Part shown: in pieces, positions 9,396-18,459 of the stretch
Numbering within the stretch: position 1 is the first letter of the stretch
Layout of the letters: every line of letters starts with the position of its first letter
Notes under the pieces: generated by a model
What the model was told of the DNA's origin: nothing
Databases searched by the model: none
What the model saw: the letters and a program-made list of their open reading frames with translations, nothing else
Program-made: the position numbers and the translations under genes
NCBI RefSeq assembly: GCF_025464835.1
Contig: NZ_JAODMP010000008.1
Coordinates: 27,433 to 91,432 of the forward strand
From: Mycetocola sp.
GTDB lineage: Bacteria > Actinomycetota > Actinomycetes > Actinomycetales > Microbacteriaceae
Length of the DNA: 64,000 bases
Direction of reading: 5' to 3'

Positions 9396-9841
9396 GCGGC
9401 GACCTGGCTGGCCTGTACCAGCAGGTGATTCTTGATCACTCCCGCGAGAAACACGGGTTCGGGCTTGCACCGACGGCGGATGCCTCAAGCCACCAGCTCA
9501 ACCCGACCTGCGGCGATGAACTGACCCTGCAGCTGCACGCCACCGACGGCGTGATCGGTTCGGTGACCTGGGAGGGGGCGGGATGCTCCATCTCGATGGC
9601 ATCCGCGTCGCTTCTGCATGACCTTGCGCCAGGGCTGACCTACGACGAGGCTCGGGAACGGATCGCCCTGTTCCGGGAGCTCATGCAGTCCCGTGGCGCA
9701 GGGGTCGAGGATGAGGATGAACTCCTCGGTGACGCGATCGTGCTCGAGGGCGTCTCCAAGTACGTCGCCCGGGTGAAATGCGCAATGCTCGCCTGGGTCG
9801 CGCTCGAGGCCGACCTGGCACAGCTCGACGCCGCCCACTGA
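9392..9841 (+). CDS. sufU: SufU-type Fe-S assembly / sulfurtransferase protein
   Basis: LYQQVILDHSREKHGFG, NPTCGDELTL, GAGCSISMASASL; 4-bp GTGA overlap with sufS. Confidence 0.9.
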   Translation: MSGDLAGLYQQVILDHSREKHGFGLAPTADASSHQLNPTCGDELTLQLHATDGVIGSVTWEGAGCSISMASASLLHDLAPGLTYDEARERIALFRELMQSRGAGVEDEDELLGDAIVLEGVSKYVARVKCAMLAWVALEADLAQLDAAH

Positions 9842-9948
9842 CACCGCCGCGCCTGGGCTCAACAAGAGACCTCGGCTGCGGCACAGGCTCAACAGGACGA
9901 AATGGCACCTTCCGGCTGCGGCATCCTGCTGAGCGTCGCGGTAACTGC

Positions 9949-10875
9949 TCAGCCGAGCTCGGGCACGACCTCCGCGGCCAGGAACTCCAGGTGCTCGAGG
10001 TCGCGCAGGTCGAGGATCTGCAGGTAGACGGTCTCGACCCCGTCGTTCTGCAGCGCGCCGAGGCGGTCGACGATCTCGGCCGCCGTGCCGGCGAGCCCGT
10101 TCTCGCGCAACTCCGCCGGCCGGCGACCGATGGCTTCGGCCCGCCGTACGTATTCTGCTTCGTCCTCGCCCCCGGCTGCGACGAAGGCCGCCGAGTACAC
10201 CAGGTCGTCCGGATCACGGTGGATCGCCTCACACGCGGCCCGCACACCGGCGAACTTCGCGCGGATCTCATCGAACGGAACGAACGGCAGGTTGAATTCG
10301 GTGGCGAAACGCGCTGCGAGAGCCGGAGTGCGCCTGGGCCCTCCTCCGCCGACGATGATCGGAAGCGGTGTCTGCATCGGCTTCGGCAGAGCCGGTGAAT
10401 CGGTGAGCGTGTAATGCTCGCCGGCGAAGGAATAGGTCTTCCCGGTTGGGGTACCGAACAGCCCTGTGATGATTTCGAGCTGCTCCTCGAGCATCCCGAA
10501 TCGTTTCGGCGGGAACGGTATGCCGTAAGCGGCATGTTCCTCCTCGAACCAGCCGGTGCCAAGGCCCAGCTCGACCCGCCCACCCGACATCGCGTCGACC
10601 TGGGCGACCTGGATCGCCAAGATTCCCGGTGGTCGGTAGGTCACGCTCGACACAAGCGTTCCGAGACGGATGCTCGTGGTCTCGCGGGCGAGGCCGGCGA
10701 GCGTCGTCCACGCGTCGGTCGGCCCTGGCAGCCCTGAGAAGTGGTCCCCCATGAGCATGTAGTGGTCGCTGCGGAAGAATGCATCGAAACCGAGCCGCTC
10801 CGCGGTCTGGGCGACGGCGAGGATGTCGTCGTAGCTGGCGCCCTGTTGGGGTTCGGTGAAAATCCGGAACTTCAT
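9949..10875 (-). CDS. LLM-class (probably F420-dependent) oxidoreductase
   Basis: MKFRIFTEPQQGASYDDILAVAQTAERLGFDAFFRSDHY luciferase-like N-terminus; GRVELGLGTGWFEEEHAAYGIPFP. Confidence 0.87.
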   Translation of the reverse strand: MKFRIFTEPQQGASYDDILAVAQTAERLGFDAFFRSDHYMLMGDHFSGLPGPTDAWTTLAGLARETTSIRLGTLVSSVTYRPPGILAIQVAQVDAMSGGRVELGLGTGWFEEEHAAYGIPFPPKRFGMLEEQLEIITGLFGTPTGKTYSFAGEHYTLTDSPALPKPMQTPLPIIVGGGGPRRTPALAARFATEFNLPFVPFDEIRAKFAGVRAACEAIHRDPDDLVYSAAFVAAGGEDEAEYVRRAEAIGRRPAELRENGLAGTAAEIVDRLGALQNDGVETVYLQILDLRDLEHLEFLAAEVVPELG

Positions 10876-11996
10876 GAGGTGCGTCCCTCCTCTGGCGTGG
10901 GTCCGTCGAGCCACTCCACCGGGATACCGGCGAGCCGCTTCTGCATGACGGTGATCGCTTCAGGGTTCTGGTCGATGAGGACGAACTCACGGCCGAGCGC
11001 CGCGGCCACCGCCCCCGTTGTTCCGCTCCCGGCGAAGAAGTCCAGCACCCGGTCGCCTTCGCGGCTTGAGGCCTGGATGATCCGTCGCAGAACGCCGACG
11101 GGTTTCTGGGTCGGGTACCCGGTCTTCTCTTTCCCTGTGGGCGAGACAATGGTGTGCCACCAGACGTCGGTCGGCAGCTTGCCGCGCTCGACCTTCTCGG
11201 GGGTGACCAGGCCAGGAGCCATGTACGGTTCACGGTCGACGGCATCCGAATTGAAGTAGTACCGCTTCGGGTTCTTCACGTAGACGAGGATCGTGTCGTG
11301 TTTCGTGGGCCAGCGGCTGCGGGACTTGGCGCCGTAGTCGTATGCCCAGATCAGTTCGTTGAGGAAAGCGTCACGGCCGAAGATCGCGTCGAGGAGGACC
11401 TTGGCGTAGTGAGCCTCACGGTAGTCGAGGTGCAGGTACAGGGTGCCGTCGTCGGCGAGGAGCCGCCAGGCCTCGACCAGCCGGGGTTCGAGGAACGCCC
11501 AGTAGTCGTCGAAGGCATCATCGTAATGTTTCAGAGCGCCCCGGATGCGTTCGTAGCTCTGGCCTTTGAACCCGACGGTTCCCCCTGCGCCCGGTTCGGC
11601 TCGCACGCTGCTGGTCTCGTGGCGCTGCTGCTGACGCCCTGTGTTGAACGGGGGGTCGATGTAGACGAGGGTGAAGGATTCATCGTGCAGCGTCGGCAGG
11701 ATGTCGAGGTTGTTGCCCGAATAGACGATGTTCGCGGCCGGGGCGCTGGCGGGCTCATCGACGGGAATCGACACCGTCCCGTCGAGGATGCCTCCTGGTC
11801 CGTCCCCGGGGATCGGAGCGGGCGCCGCGATGCGTGTCTCACGGTCCCGTTCGATTGCGGCCACGTACCGAGTGGGAGCGAACATTTCGTCGATCACGCC
11901 GGAAGCCCCGCCGGTGGTGGTTGTGCTCGGGCGCTTTCGCGCCTTCGGAGCGGGAGCCTCCGAGAGCTTCTCGTCCTGGATCAGATCTTCACTCAC
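10872..11996 (-). CDS. Site-specific DNA methyltransferase (beta-class arrangement), orphan
   Basis: VYIDPPFNTG (motif IV) precedes VLDFFAGSGTTGAVAAALGR (motif I). GTG start at 11996 gives GTGA overlap with lplA. Confidence 0.87.
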   Translation of the reverse strand: MSEDLIQDEKLSEAPAPKARKRPSTTTTGGASGVIDEMFAPTRYVAAIERDRETRIAAPAPIPGDGPGGILDGTVSIPVDEPASAPAANIVYSGNNLDILPTLHDESFTLVYIDPPFNTGRQQQRHETSSVRAEPGAGGTVGFKGQSYERIRGALKHYDDAFDDYWAFLEPRLVEAWRLLADDGTLYLHLDYREAHYAKVLLDAIFGRDAFLNELIWAYDYGAKSRSRWPTKHDTILVYVKNPKRYYFNSDAVDREPYMAPGLVTPEKVERGKLPTDVWWHTIVSPTGKEKTGYPTQKPVGVLRRIIQASSREGDRVLDFFAGSGTTGAVAAALGREFVLIDQNPEAITVMQKRLAGIPVEWLDGPTPEEGRTS

Positions 11997-13042
11997 GGCA
12001 CCCGATTCAGCCACGCGTCTGAGGCGAACTTGGACTCCGCCAGGGCATCGGCAGCAGCATATTCCTCAGGTGTTATATCTCCGCTTGTTGCGCCGGTGAG
12101 GCTGATGAAGGTGTTCTTCATCCGGTCGATGATCTCCGCGCGGCTCAGACCGGTCTGGCTGCGGAGCGGGTCGACCCGTTTGGCTGCGGACTTGGTGCCC
12201 TTGTCGCTGAGCTTCTCGCGGCCGATCCGCAGCACCCGAGCCATCAGCTCGCCGTCCATGTCGTAGCTCATCGTGACGTGGTGCAGGACGGCGCCGTTGC
12301 CGAGGCGTTTCTGGGCTGCTCCACCGATCTTCCCTGCCGTGCTCGTGATGTCATTGAGCGGCTGGTAACGGGCATCGATGCCGAGAGACTGCAGTGCAGT
12401 CAACACCCAGTCGTCGAGATAGGCGTAGCTGTCGGCGAACGTCATGCCCTGCACGAGTTCCGCGGGCACGTAGAGCGAATAGGTGATCACCTGCCCCTTC
12501 TTCATGAGCATGGCGCCGCCGCCGGAGACCCGGCGGACAACCTCGAAGCCGTTTTCTCTGGCCTGTTCGAGGTCGACTTCGTTCTTCACCGACTGGAAAC
12601 TGCCGATCACCACGGCGGATTCGTCCCACTCCCAGATCCGCAGCGTCGGTCCACGCCGGCCGGCACCGACCTCTGCCGTGAGCACCTCGTCCAGAGCCAG
12701 GTGAACCCGTGCTGGAACAGCGTTCGAATGGATCAGGTGCCAGTCGAAATCCTTCCAGTCGGCGGCGCCGACGAGTGACCGTCGGACCGCGGTGCCGACA
12801 GCCTCAGGGCTGAAGCCGAGCAGGGTCGCACCGTCGGGAAGCCCTCGGGAGATGGCGGATGCGAGCGACGCGGCATCCGTTTCGACCGGAAGTCCGTTGA
12901 CGGCCCCGTTGATCGCGTCGAGCGCGGAATCCGGTTCGAGGAAGAAGTCACCGGCGAGCCGGAAATTCGCTATTCGGCCGTCGACGACGTCGAGGTCGAC
13001 GACGACGAGTTTTCCGCCGGGAACCTTGTACTCACCATGCAT
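11993..13042 (-). CDS. lplA: Lipoate-protein ligase A family protein
   Basis: VVRRVSGGGAMLMKKGQVITYSLY, KIGGAAQKRLGNGAVLHHVTM lipoyl ligase motifs; N-terminal accessory-domain-like segment MHGEYKVPGGKLVVVDLDV. Confidence 0.83.
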   Translation of the reverse strand: MHGEYKVPGGKLVVVDLDVVDGRIANFRLAGDFFLEPDSALDAINGAVNGLPVETDAASLASAISRGLPDGATLLGFSPEAVGTAVRRSLVGAADWKDFDWHLIHSNAVPARVHLALDEVLTAEVGAGRRGPTLRIWEWDESAVVIGSFQSVKNEVDLEQARENGFEVVRRVSGGGAMLMKKGQVITYSLYVPAELVQGMTFADSYAYLDDWVLTALQSLGIDARYQPLNDITSTAGKIGGAAQKRLGNGAVLHHVTMSYDMDGELMARVLRIGREKLSDKGTKSAAKRVDPLRSQTGLSRAEIIDRMKNTFISLTGATSGDITPEEYAAADALAESKFASDAWLNRVP

Positions 13043-13104
13043 GCGTTCAGCCTAGTCTCGCCCGTCCTTGGTGAGACCGGGCCGGGCGGGAGCAGAATGG
13101 GTAC

Positions 13105-13728
13105 ATGACGACACTCTTCCTGGTCCGGCACGGCGAAACCGTGTGGCACGCAGAACACCGGTACGCAGGAATGGCGGACGTCGAACTTACCGACGAGGGT
13201 TTTCGGCAGGCCGAGGCGCTCGCGCTGTGGTCGGCCGATGCCCGGCTCGACGCCGTGTATTCCTCCACCCTGAGCCGCGCCGTGCTGACGGCGGAACCGA
13301 GCGCACGGGTTCTCGGCGAGATCGTCGAAACCGACCCTGACCTGTGCGAGGTCGCCTTCGGCATCGGTGAAGGGCGCACTCTCGACGAGTTGCGGCCCGA
13401 ACATTCGGATGCCGTGAACGCGTTCGAAGCACGCCCAGCCGAGGCCGTGCTGCCAGGGGGTGAGCGCGGGCTGGACGGGATCACCCGTTACCTGCGGGCG
13501 TTCGACCGCATCGAAGCAGCCTTCCCCGACGGTCGGGTGCTGGTCTCCTGCCACGGCACTGCGCTGCGCCTCACCCTGTGCGCCATGCTCGGGATCGACC
13601 CGAATCGCTACCGGGACCTGATGCCCGTCGTGCAGAACTGTGCGGTGACGGCGATCTCCTATGTCGACGGTGCGGCCCGGCTGTACGCGTTCAACGTGCC
13701 GGCTGACGTCGCTGCGCACCGGTACTGA
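13105..13728 (+). CDS. Histidine phosphatase family protein
   Basis: FLVRHGETVWHAEHRYAG and VSCHGTALR. Confidence 0.9.
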   Translation: MTTLFLVRHGETVWHAEHRYAGMADVELTDEGFRQAEALALWSADARLDAVYSSTLSRAVLTAEPSARVLGEIVETDPDLCEVAFGIGEGRTLDELRPEHSDAVNAFEARPAEAVLPGGERGLDGITRYLRAFDRIEAAFPDGRVLVSCHGTALRLTLCAMLGIDPNRYRDLMPVVQNCAVTAISYVDGAARLYAFNVPADVAAHRY

Positions 13729-13796
13729 GCCCGCGGCATCATTCACGAGCGCGGGTGGACGGGCGATACGCCGGCGCCGAGTTACCTCAAAAGGTC

Positions 13797-13851
13797 GTTC
13801 CCGCGGGTCAGGAACAGCACTTTCGGGCAACTCAATCGCGGGAACAGCACT
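13797..13851. repeat. Short intergenic repeat: GTTCCCGCG / CGCGGGAAC inverted and GGAACAGCACT direct repeat
   Basis: GTTCCCGCG 13797-13805, CGCGGGAAC 13837-13845; GGAACAGCACT at 13811 and 13841. Confidence 0.6.
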
Positions 13852-13895
13852 GTGGGCCCGATCTCATCGCGGGCTGCCGGGCCAGGCCCGCGGAG

Positions 13896-14771
13896 TCAGG
13901 CCCTCGGTGCGGCGTGCCGGTCCAGCCAGTCCACGAGGTCGGCGATGATCTCGTCGCGGTTGGTCTCGTTGTAGATCTCGTGCCGCGCGCCCGGGTAGAT
14001 CTTCAAAGTCACGTCGCTGAGTTTCGCCCGCTTCACATACGCGTCGCGAAGCAGCGTCAGGCCGCGGGTGCCGCCGAGCGGATCATCCGCGCCGCCCTGG
14101 ATGAGCATCGGGATGTCGCGAGGCATTTTCTTCGGCGGACGCCCGAGGAACGCGAACGCCTGCACGGGCGTCCACGCGGGGGTGACGCCAATGTCGAAAT
14201 TGTGCTCGTCAGCGGTGAACGCTGCCCACACTGCTTCGTCGCGGCTGAGCCACTCGAGACCGGTAGCCGTCGGTGACTTCCACCTTTTGTTGTAGTTCCC
14301 TGTGCCGATGACGCCAGGAACGGCGAGCGACGACCCGCTCAGCACGACGGCGTCGTAGATGCTCGTGCGGTTGATGATCTTCTGGCCCATCAGCGAACCC
14401 CAACTGTGGGCGAGAAGGACCAGGGGCGTATCGGGGTAGTCGGCTCGGAGCCGTTCCCCCACCAGCTGGACCGATGCGATCGCCGCCTTCGTCGTCTGCT
14501 CGCCGAGCTTGCCGACGCCGAGATGGTTCAGCCCGGTCTGCCCGTGGCCGCGGTGGTCGTCGGCGACGACGGTGTACCCGGCGGCGTTGAGGTCCGCGGC
14601 GAGCGCCGCATACCGGCGGGCGTGCTCGCCGACGCCGTGGCTCAGGTGGATGACCGCTTTCGCCTCGGTGGCCGGCCATACGTAGTAGTAAATCGTCACC
14701 CCGTGCGCGTCGGTGAGGGTCCGCGTTTCGGGCGTCGAGGCATCCGCCCCTGTCTGATCGTCTTCGGCCAT
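13896..14771 (-). CDS. Alpha/beta hydrolase (monoacylglycerol-lipase-like, Hydrolase_4)
   Basis: HLSHGVGEHARRY, DDHRGHGQT, AHSWGS nucleophile elbow, GARHEIYNE. ATG at 14771, not the longer ORF start. Confidence 0.87.
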   Translation of the reverse strand: MAEDDQTGADASTPETRTLTDAHGVTIYYYVWPATEAKAVIHLSHGVGEHARRYAALAADLNAAGYTVVADDHRGHGQTGLNHLGVGKLGEQTTKAAIASVQLVGERLRADYPDTPLVLLAHSWGSLMGQKIINRTSIYDAVVLSGSSLAVPGVIGTGNYNKRWKSPTATGLEWLSRDEAVWAAFTADEHNFDIGVTPAWTPVQAFAFLGRPPKKMPRDIPMLIQGGADDPLGGTRGLTLLRDAYVKRAKLSDVTLKIYPGARHEIYNETNRDEIIADLVDWLDRHAAPRA

Positions 14772-14820
14772 TTCCCCAGCGTAGTGAACGAGCTGCACCG
14801 GCGCGCGACCGGGTACGTAC

Positions 14821-14866
14821 TTAGCATTGCTAATCAGACCTTTACCTTCGCTAACGAATTTGTTAG
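14821..14866. promoter_or_regulatory. Two MarR-type palindromic operator candidates
   Basis: TTAGCA-T-TGCTAA (14821-14833) and CTAAC-GAATTT-GTTAG (14851-14866) in the gap between marR and the divergent hydrolase. Confidence 0.72.
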
Positions 14867-14877
14867 ACTTGACCTCC

Positions 14878-15303
14878 GTGGCAAAGACAATTGCGGAGCA
14901 GGCGGCAGACCTGCGCATGGGAACCTTCCGGCTTGCTCGACGACTTCGCAACGAACGCGCGAACGACGAACTGAGCGACGGGCAGTTCTCGGTGCTCGGC
15001 GGCCTGTACACCCACGGACCCCACACCTTGAGCGGTCTGGCCGAACGCGACCACGTCTCCGCGCCGTCGATGAACCGCACAGTGAACTGTCTCGAGGAAT
15101 CGGGTTACCTCACCAGGATCACCGACCCGGCAGACAAACGCCGCGTCTCGATCGAACTGACGGATGCCGGAACGGCGATCGTCAAAGAAACCGTCAAGAA
15201 GAGAGACGCCTGGCTTCACCACCAGCTGCGGGCCCTCGACCCCACCGACCGAGAAACCCTGGCGAAAGCCGCAGACCTGATGAGGAGACTCGCCACCCAG
15301 TGA
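14878..15303 (+). CDS. MarR-family transcriptional regulator
   Basis: LSDGQFSVLGGLYTHGPHTLSGLAERDHVSAPSMNRTVNCLEESGYLTRITDPADKRRVSIELTDAG; GTG start. Confidence 0.92.
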   Translation: MAKTIAEQAADLRMGTFRLARRLRNERANDELSDGQFSVLGGLYTHGPHTLSGLAERDHVSAPSMNRTVNCLEESGYLTRITDPADKRRVSIELTDAGTAIVKETVKKRDAWLHHQLRALDPTDRETLAKAADLMRRLATQ

Positions 15304-16727
15304 GTGCAATGTTCCGATCCCTCTCGAGCTACAACTACCGGTTGTGGTTCATCGGCGCGCTCGTGTCGAACATCGGCGCGTGGATGCAGTCCACCGCGCA
15401 GAGCTGGGTGGTGCTCACTGTCCTCACCGACAACGATGCCGTCGCCGTGGGCATCACCATGGCCCTCCAGTTCGGGCCGCAGCTGCTGCTCGTTCCGTTC
15501 ACCGGGCTCGTCGCGGACCGGTTCGACCGACGCAAGATCCTCATGCTGACCCAGTCGGCGTTGATGCTTCTCGGCGTCGGCCTCGGTCTTCTGCTGCTGC
15601 TCGGGCACGCCCAACTCTGGCACCTCTACGTCTTCGCCCTCCTGCTTGGCATCGTGAATGCTTTCGACGGCCCCGCGCGACAGACCTTCGTCTCCGACCT
15701 CGTTGACGAGCACAACATGTCGAATGCTGTCGCCCTCAACTCGGCCTCGTTCAACGCGGCCAGGATGATCGGACCGGCTCTCGCCGGGCTGCTCATCGTG
15801 CTCATCGGATCCGGCTGGGTGTTCATCGTCAACGCCGCCACCTTCCTCGCCGTGCTCTTTGCCCTGTACAAGCTGCGCACGAGCCAGTTACGCGTCCACC
15901 CTCGGGCGCCGCGCCAGCGCGGCCAGCTGGCCGAGGGCTTCCGCTACGTCCGGTCTCGGCCCGATCTCCTCGTCATCTTCATCATCGTTTTCATCATGGG
16001 CGCGTTCGGCATGAACTTCCCGATCTTCGCGTCGACGATGGCCGTCGAACTCGGCGGCGGCGCCGGAGCGTACGGCCTGCTCTCGTCCATCCTCGCGATC
16101 GGCTCGCTCACCGGGGCGCTGCTCGCCGCCCGGCGGGACCGTGCCCGCATGCGGGTGATCATCGCGGCCGTCGGCCTGTTCGCGGTTGCCGCGTTCGTGG
16201 CATCCGTCATGCCGACCTTCTGGAGTTTCGGGGCCGCGCTCATCTTCATCGGTTTCGCGACCGTCACCATGCTCACCACGGCCAACGCCTTCGTGCAGAC
16301 CACGTCGGATGCCGCGGTGCGCGGCCGGGTGATGGCGCTGTACATGGCGGTGCTGATGGGTGGCACTCCCTTCGGGGCGCCGATCGTCGGCGGCATCGCT
16401 AACGCATGGGGGCCTCGCTGGGCTCTGGCCGCGGCCGGTGTCGCCGCCCTCTTCGCCTGCGTGTTCGCGTTGACCTGGGCGGTGATGGCCCGGAACCTGC
16501 GGCTGCGGCTCCACCCGGACTCCAGGTGGCGGCTCGTCGTCACTCACGCAGGCAAGAAACTGCCGGTGTCATCGATGGTGCCCGAAGACTTCTCCGAGCA
16601 GATCGCGCTCACCTCACCGATCTCGCTGCCGGCATTGTCCAGACATCAACCGCGCCCACGGCCCACCGGAGACGGGGACCCGGCGCCCGAAAAGGCTCGC
16701 GCGGGTACAACTGCCGAGCGCGGGTGA
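15300..16727 (+). CDS. MFS transporter
   Basis: RSLSSYNYRLWFIGALVSNIGAWMQSTAQSWVV; DRFDRRKI; multiple TM segments. GTG overlaps the marR stop (GTGA). Confidence 0.88.
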   Translation: MSAMFRSLSSYNYRLWFIGALVSNIGAWMQSTAQSWVVLTVLTDNDAVAVGITMALQFGPQLLLVPFTGLVADRFDRRKILMLTQSALMLLGVGLGLLLLLGHAQLWHLYVFALLLGIVNAFDGPARQTFVSDLVDEHNMSNAVALNSASFNAARMIGPALAGLLIVLIGSGWVFIVNAATFLAVLFALYKLRTSQLRVHPRAPRQRGQLAEGFRYVRSRPDLLVIFIIVFIMGAFGMNFPIFASTMAVELGGGAGAYGLLSSILAIGSLTGALLAARRDRARMRVIIAAVGLFAVAAFVASVMPTFWSFGAALIFIGFATVTMLTTANAFVQTTSDAAVRGRVMALYMAVLMGGTPFGAPIVGGIANAWGPRWALAAAGVAALFACVFALTWAVMARNLRLRLHPDSRWRLVVTHAGKKLPVSSMVPEDFSEQIALTSPISLPALSRHQPRPRPTGDGDPAPEKARAGTTAERG

Positions 16728-16798
16728 AACCGCACCAGCGCTCCACACCCGCGGCAGACGTCTGTTCCAATGCCGCGGCGCCGGCCGTACGGGCATGA

Positions 16799-17147
16799 TC
16801 ACCCGACCCGGCTGAGGAAAACCAGGACACGTTCCAGCAGAAGACTGGTGACCTCCTCGTCATAGGCGGACAGGCTGACGGTGAACAGGTGCTGATCCCC
16901 CTGTAGAGGAACAACTCTGCGTCCTCCGCCTCATCGACGAGCGCCCGGCCTCGTCGATGTCACCCGAATCGATGAACTCCGGGTCGGCATCCATGGCGTG
17001 GGTCTGCACCGGCACACCGCGCGGCCATGAGTTCCCGAACTCGGAGACGGGAAGGCAGGCGTGGAAAAGGAGAGCTCCCTGGCACCCTCCCGGGTCTGCG
17101 CGAGCAGCAAGCCGGCTGCGTCGTCGTTCGGGTTCGCTAGGCTCGAC
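16799..17147 (-). pseudogene. Frameshifted dienelactone-hydrolase-family C-terminal remnant
   Basis: Collinear minus-strand pieces in shifting frames: LANPNDDAAGLLLAQTREGA / GALLFHACLPVSEFGNSWPRGVPVQTHAMDADPEFIDSGDIDEA / RALVDEAEDAELFLY / GDQHLFTVSLSAYDEEVTSLLLERVLVFLSRVG*. Confidence 0.82.
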
Positions 17148-17150
17148 TGC

Positions 17151-18071
17151 ATGACCACTCCGCTCCTCGTCAGTGTTCCGGGCAGGACCCTCCGTGAGGC
17201 GATCGGCGACATCGTTGGTGTCGAGTTCGTCCAGTGGGACATGTCCGGGCCTCCTCCCGTCTCGACCATCGACATCGTGATCCCGCCATACATGGGTGCG
17301 ACGGAGAAGCTCGGGGCCCTCGCCGGAGTCACAACCCGGCTCGTGCAGAGCCAGTCCATCGGATACGACGGAGTCGAGGAGGTGCTGCCGCTCGGCAACG
17401 TGTTCGCGAACGCCGCCACGGTCCACGAAACTTCCACCGCCGAGCTGACGCTCGCGCTGATCCTGGCGTCACAGCGCGGCATCCCGGACTTCGTCCGCGC
17501 AGCCGGTGAAGGGCGCTGGGCTCCGGCCCGTCATGCGAGCCTCGCGGACCGCACGGTGCTGCTCCTCGGCTACGGGGGCGTCGGCAAGGCGATCGAGGAA
17601 CGTCTGCTGCCGTTCGAAGTGAACGTCGTCCGCGTCGCCACCGCCGCACGGTCCGACGAGCGTGGCCACATCCACGGGGTCGATGAACTACCCGAGCTGT
17701 TGCCCGAGGCCGACATCGTCGTCGTCGGCGTTCCGCTCACTGACGGCACGACCGGCCTCGTCGATGACGCCTTCCTCTCGGTGATGCGCGACGGCGCGCT
17801 CCTCGTGAACATCGCCCGCGGCCCCGTGGCCGACACGGACGCGATCCTCCGCCATGCCGGATCTGGGCGACTGCGGTTCGCGCTCGACGTGACCGATCCC
17901 GAACCCCTCCCCGACGGGCATCCGCTCTTCGCTCTTCCCACCGTGCTGATCAGCCCACACGTTGGCGGCGCCACCACAGCCATGATGCCGCGGATGGCCC
18001 GGCTCGCTCGTGAACAGATTGAACGGATGCAGCGCGGCGACGATCCTGTGAACGTGGTGCTCCGCACCTAG
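17151..18071 (+). CDS. D-isomer-specific 2-hydroxyacid dehydrogenase family protein
   Basis: VLLLGYGGVGKAIEERL Rossmann motif; LLVNIARGPVADTDAI; LDVTDPEPLPDGHPLF; SPHVGG. Confidence 0.9.
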   Translation: MTTPLLVSVPGRTLREAIGDIVGVEFVQWDMSGPPPVSTIDIVIPPYMGATEKLGALAGVTTRLVQSQSIGYDGVEEVLPLGNVFANAATVHETSTAELTLALILASQRGIPDFVRAAGEGRWAPARHASLADRTVLLLGYGGVGKAIEERLLPFEVNVVRVATAARSDERGHIHGVDELPELLPEADIVVVGVPLTDGTTGLVDDAFLSVMRDGALLVNIARGPVADTDAILRHAGSGRLRFALDVTDPEPLPDGHPLFALPTVLISPHVGGATTAMMPRMARLAREQIERMQRGDDPVNVVLRT

Positions 18072-18100
18072 CTGTAGCCGGGCGGCCGATCGGATGCGGT

Positions 18101-18197
18101 GCGCATGACTCCGCCGGATTCACGGTGCCCTCTCTCTCGATTCTGCCAAGACCCCGTGGTGCGGGTCGGCGCTCCTGTTCCCGGCGGAATTGTGCGC
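18101..18197. repeat. Family-A inverted-repeat element, copy 1
   Basis: GCGCATGACTCCGCC (18101-18115) ... GGCGGAATTGTGCGC (18183-18197). Confidence 0.7.
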
Positions 18198-18277
18198 CCC
18201 TCCGCAATACGAGCGCGCATCACACGACCTCGGCCCGGCGCTACAGCGGCGCTGCTCCGAACGTCGGTGGCGTCTGC

Positions 18278-18375
18278 GTGCACAACTCCGCCACGTCACG
18301 GCCTGACGGCGTCTCGAGCGGGGAAGAACCGGGGACAGACGCCGAACCACGGACGGGATCGGCGGAGTTGCGCGC
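18278..18375. repeat. Family-A inverted-repeat element, copy 2
   Basis: GTGCACAACTCCGCC (18278-18292) ... GGCGGAGTTGCGCGC (18361-18375). Confidence 0.72.
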
Positions 18376-18425
18376 GCTAACCGAGGGCGACCCACTCTCG
18401 TTGGGCGGCCGATTCTGTATAGACT

Positions 18426-18442
18426 GTGTGGTCTGACCACAC
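18426..18442. promoter_or_regulatory. FadR-type operator GTGTGGTC-T-GACCACAC
   Basis: Perfect 8+1+8 palindrome containing TGGTCTGACCA, 17 nt upstream of a FadR/LldR-type regulator. Confidence 0.8.
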
Positions 18443-18459
18443 TTGGCGACGGGAGCAGC

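Noticed and set aside
10872-13042. Restriction-modification or other defence island around the methyltransferase
   Set aside because: Neighbours are lipoate ligase and an LLM oxidoreductase; no endonuclease, helicase, TIR or other defence-domain gene seen.
14406-15299. N-terminal extension of the MFS ORF (14406 start)
   Set aside because: Overlaps marR and the divergent hydrolase in other frames; the MFS N-terminus begins at 15300/15309.
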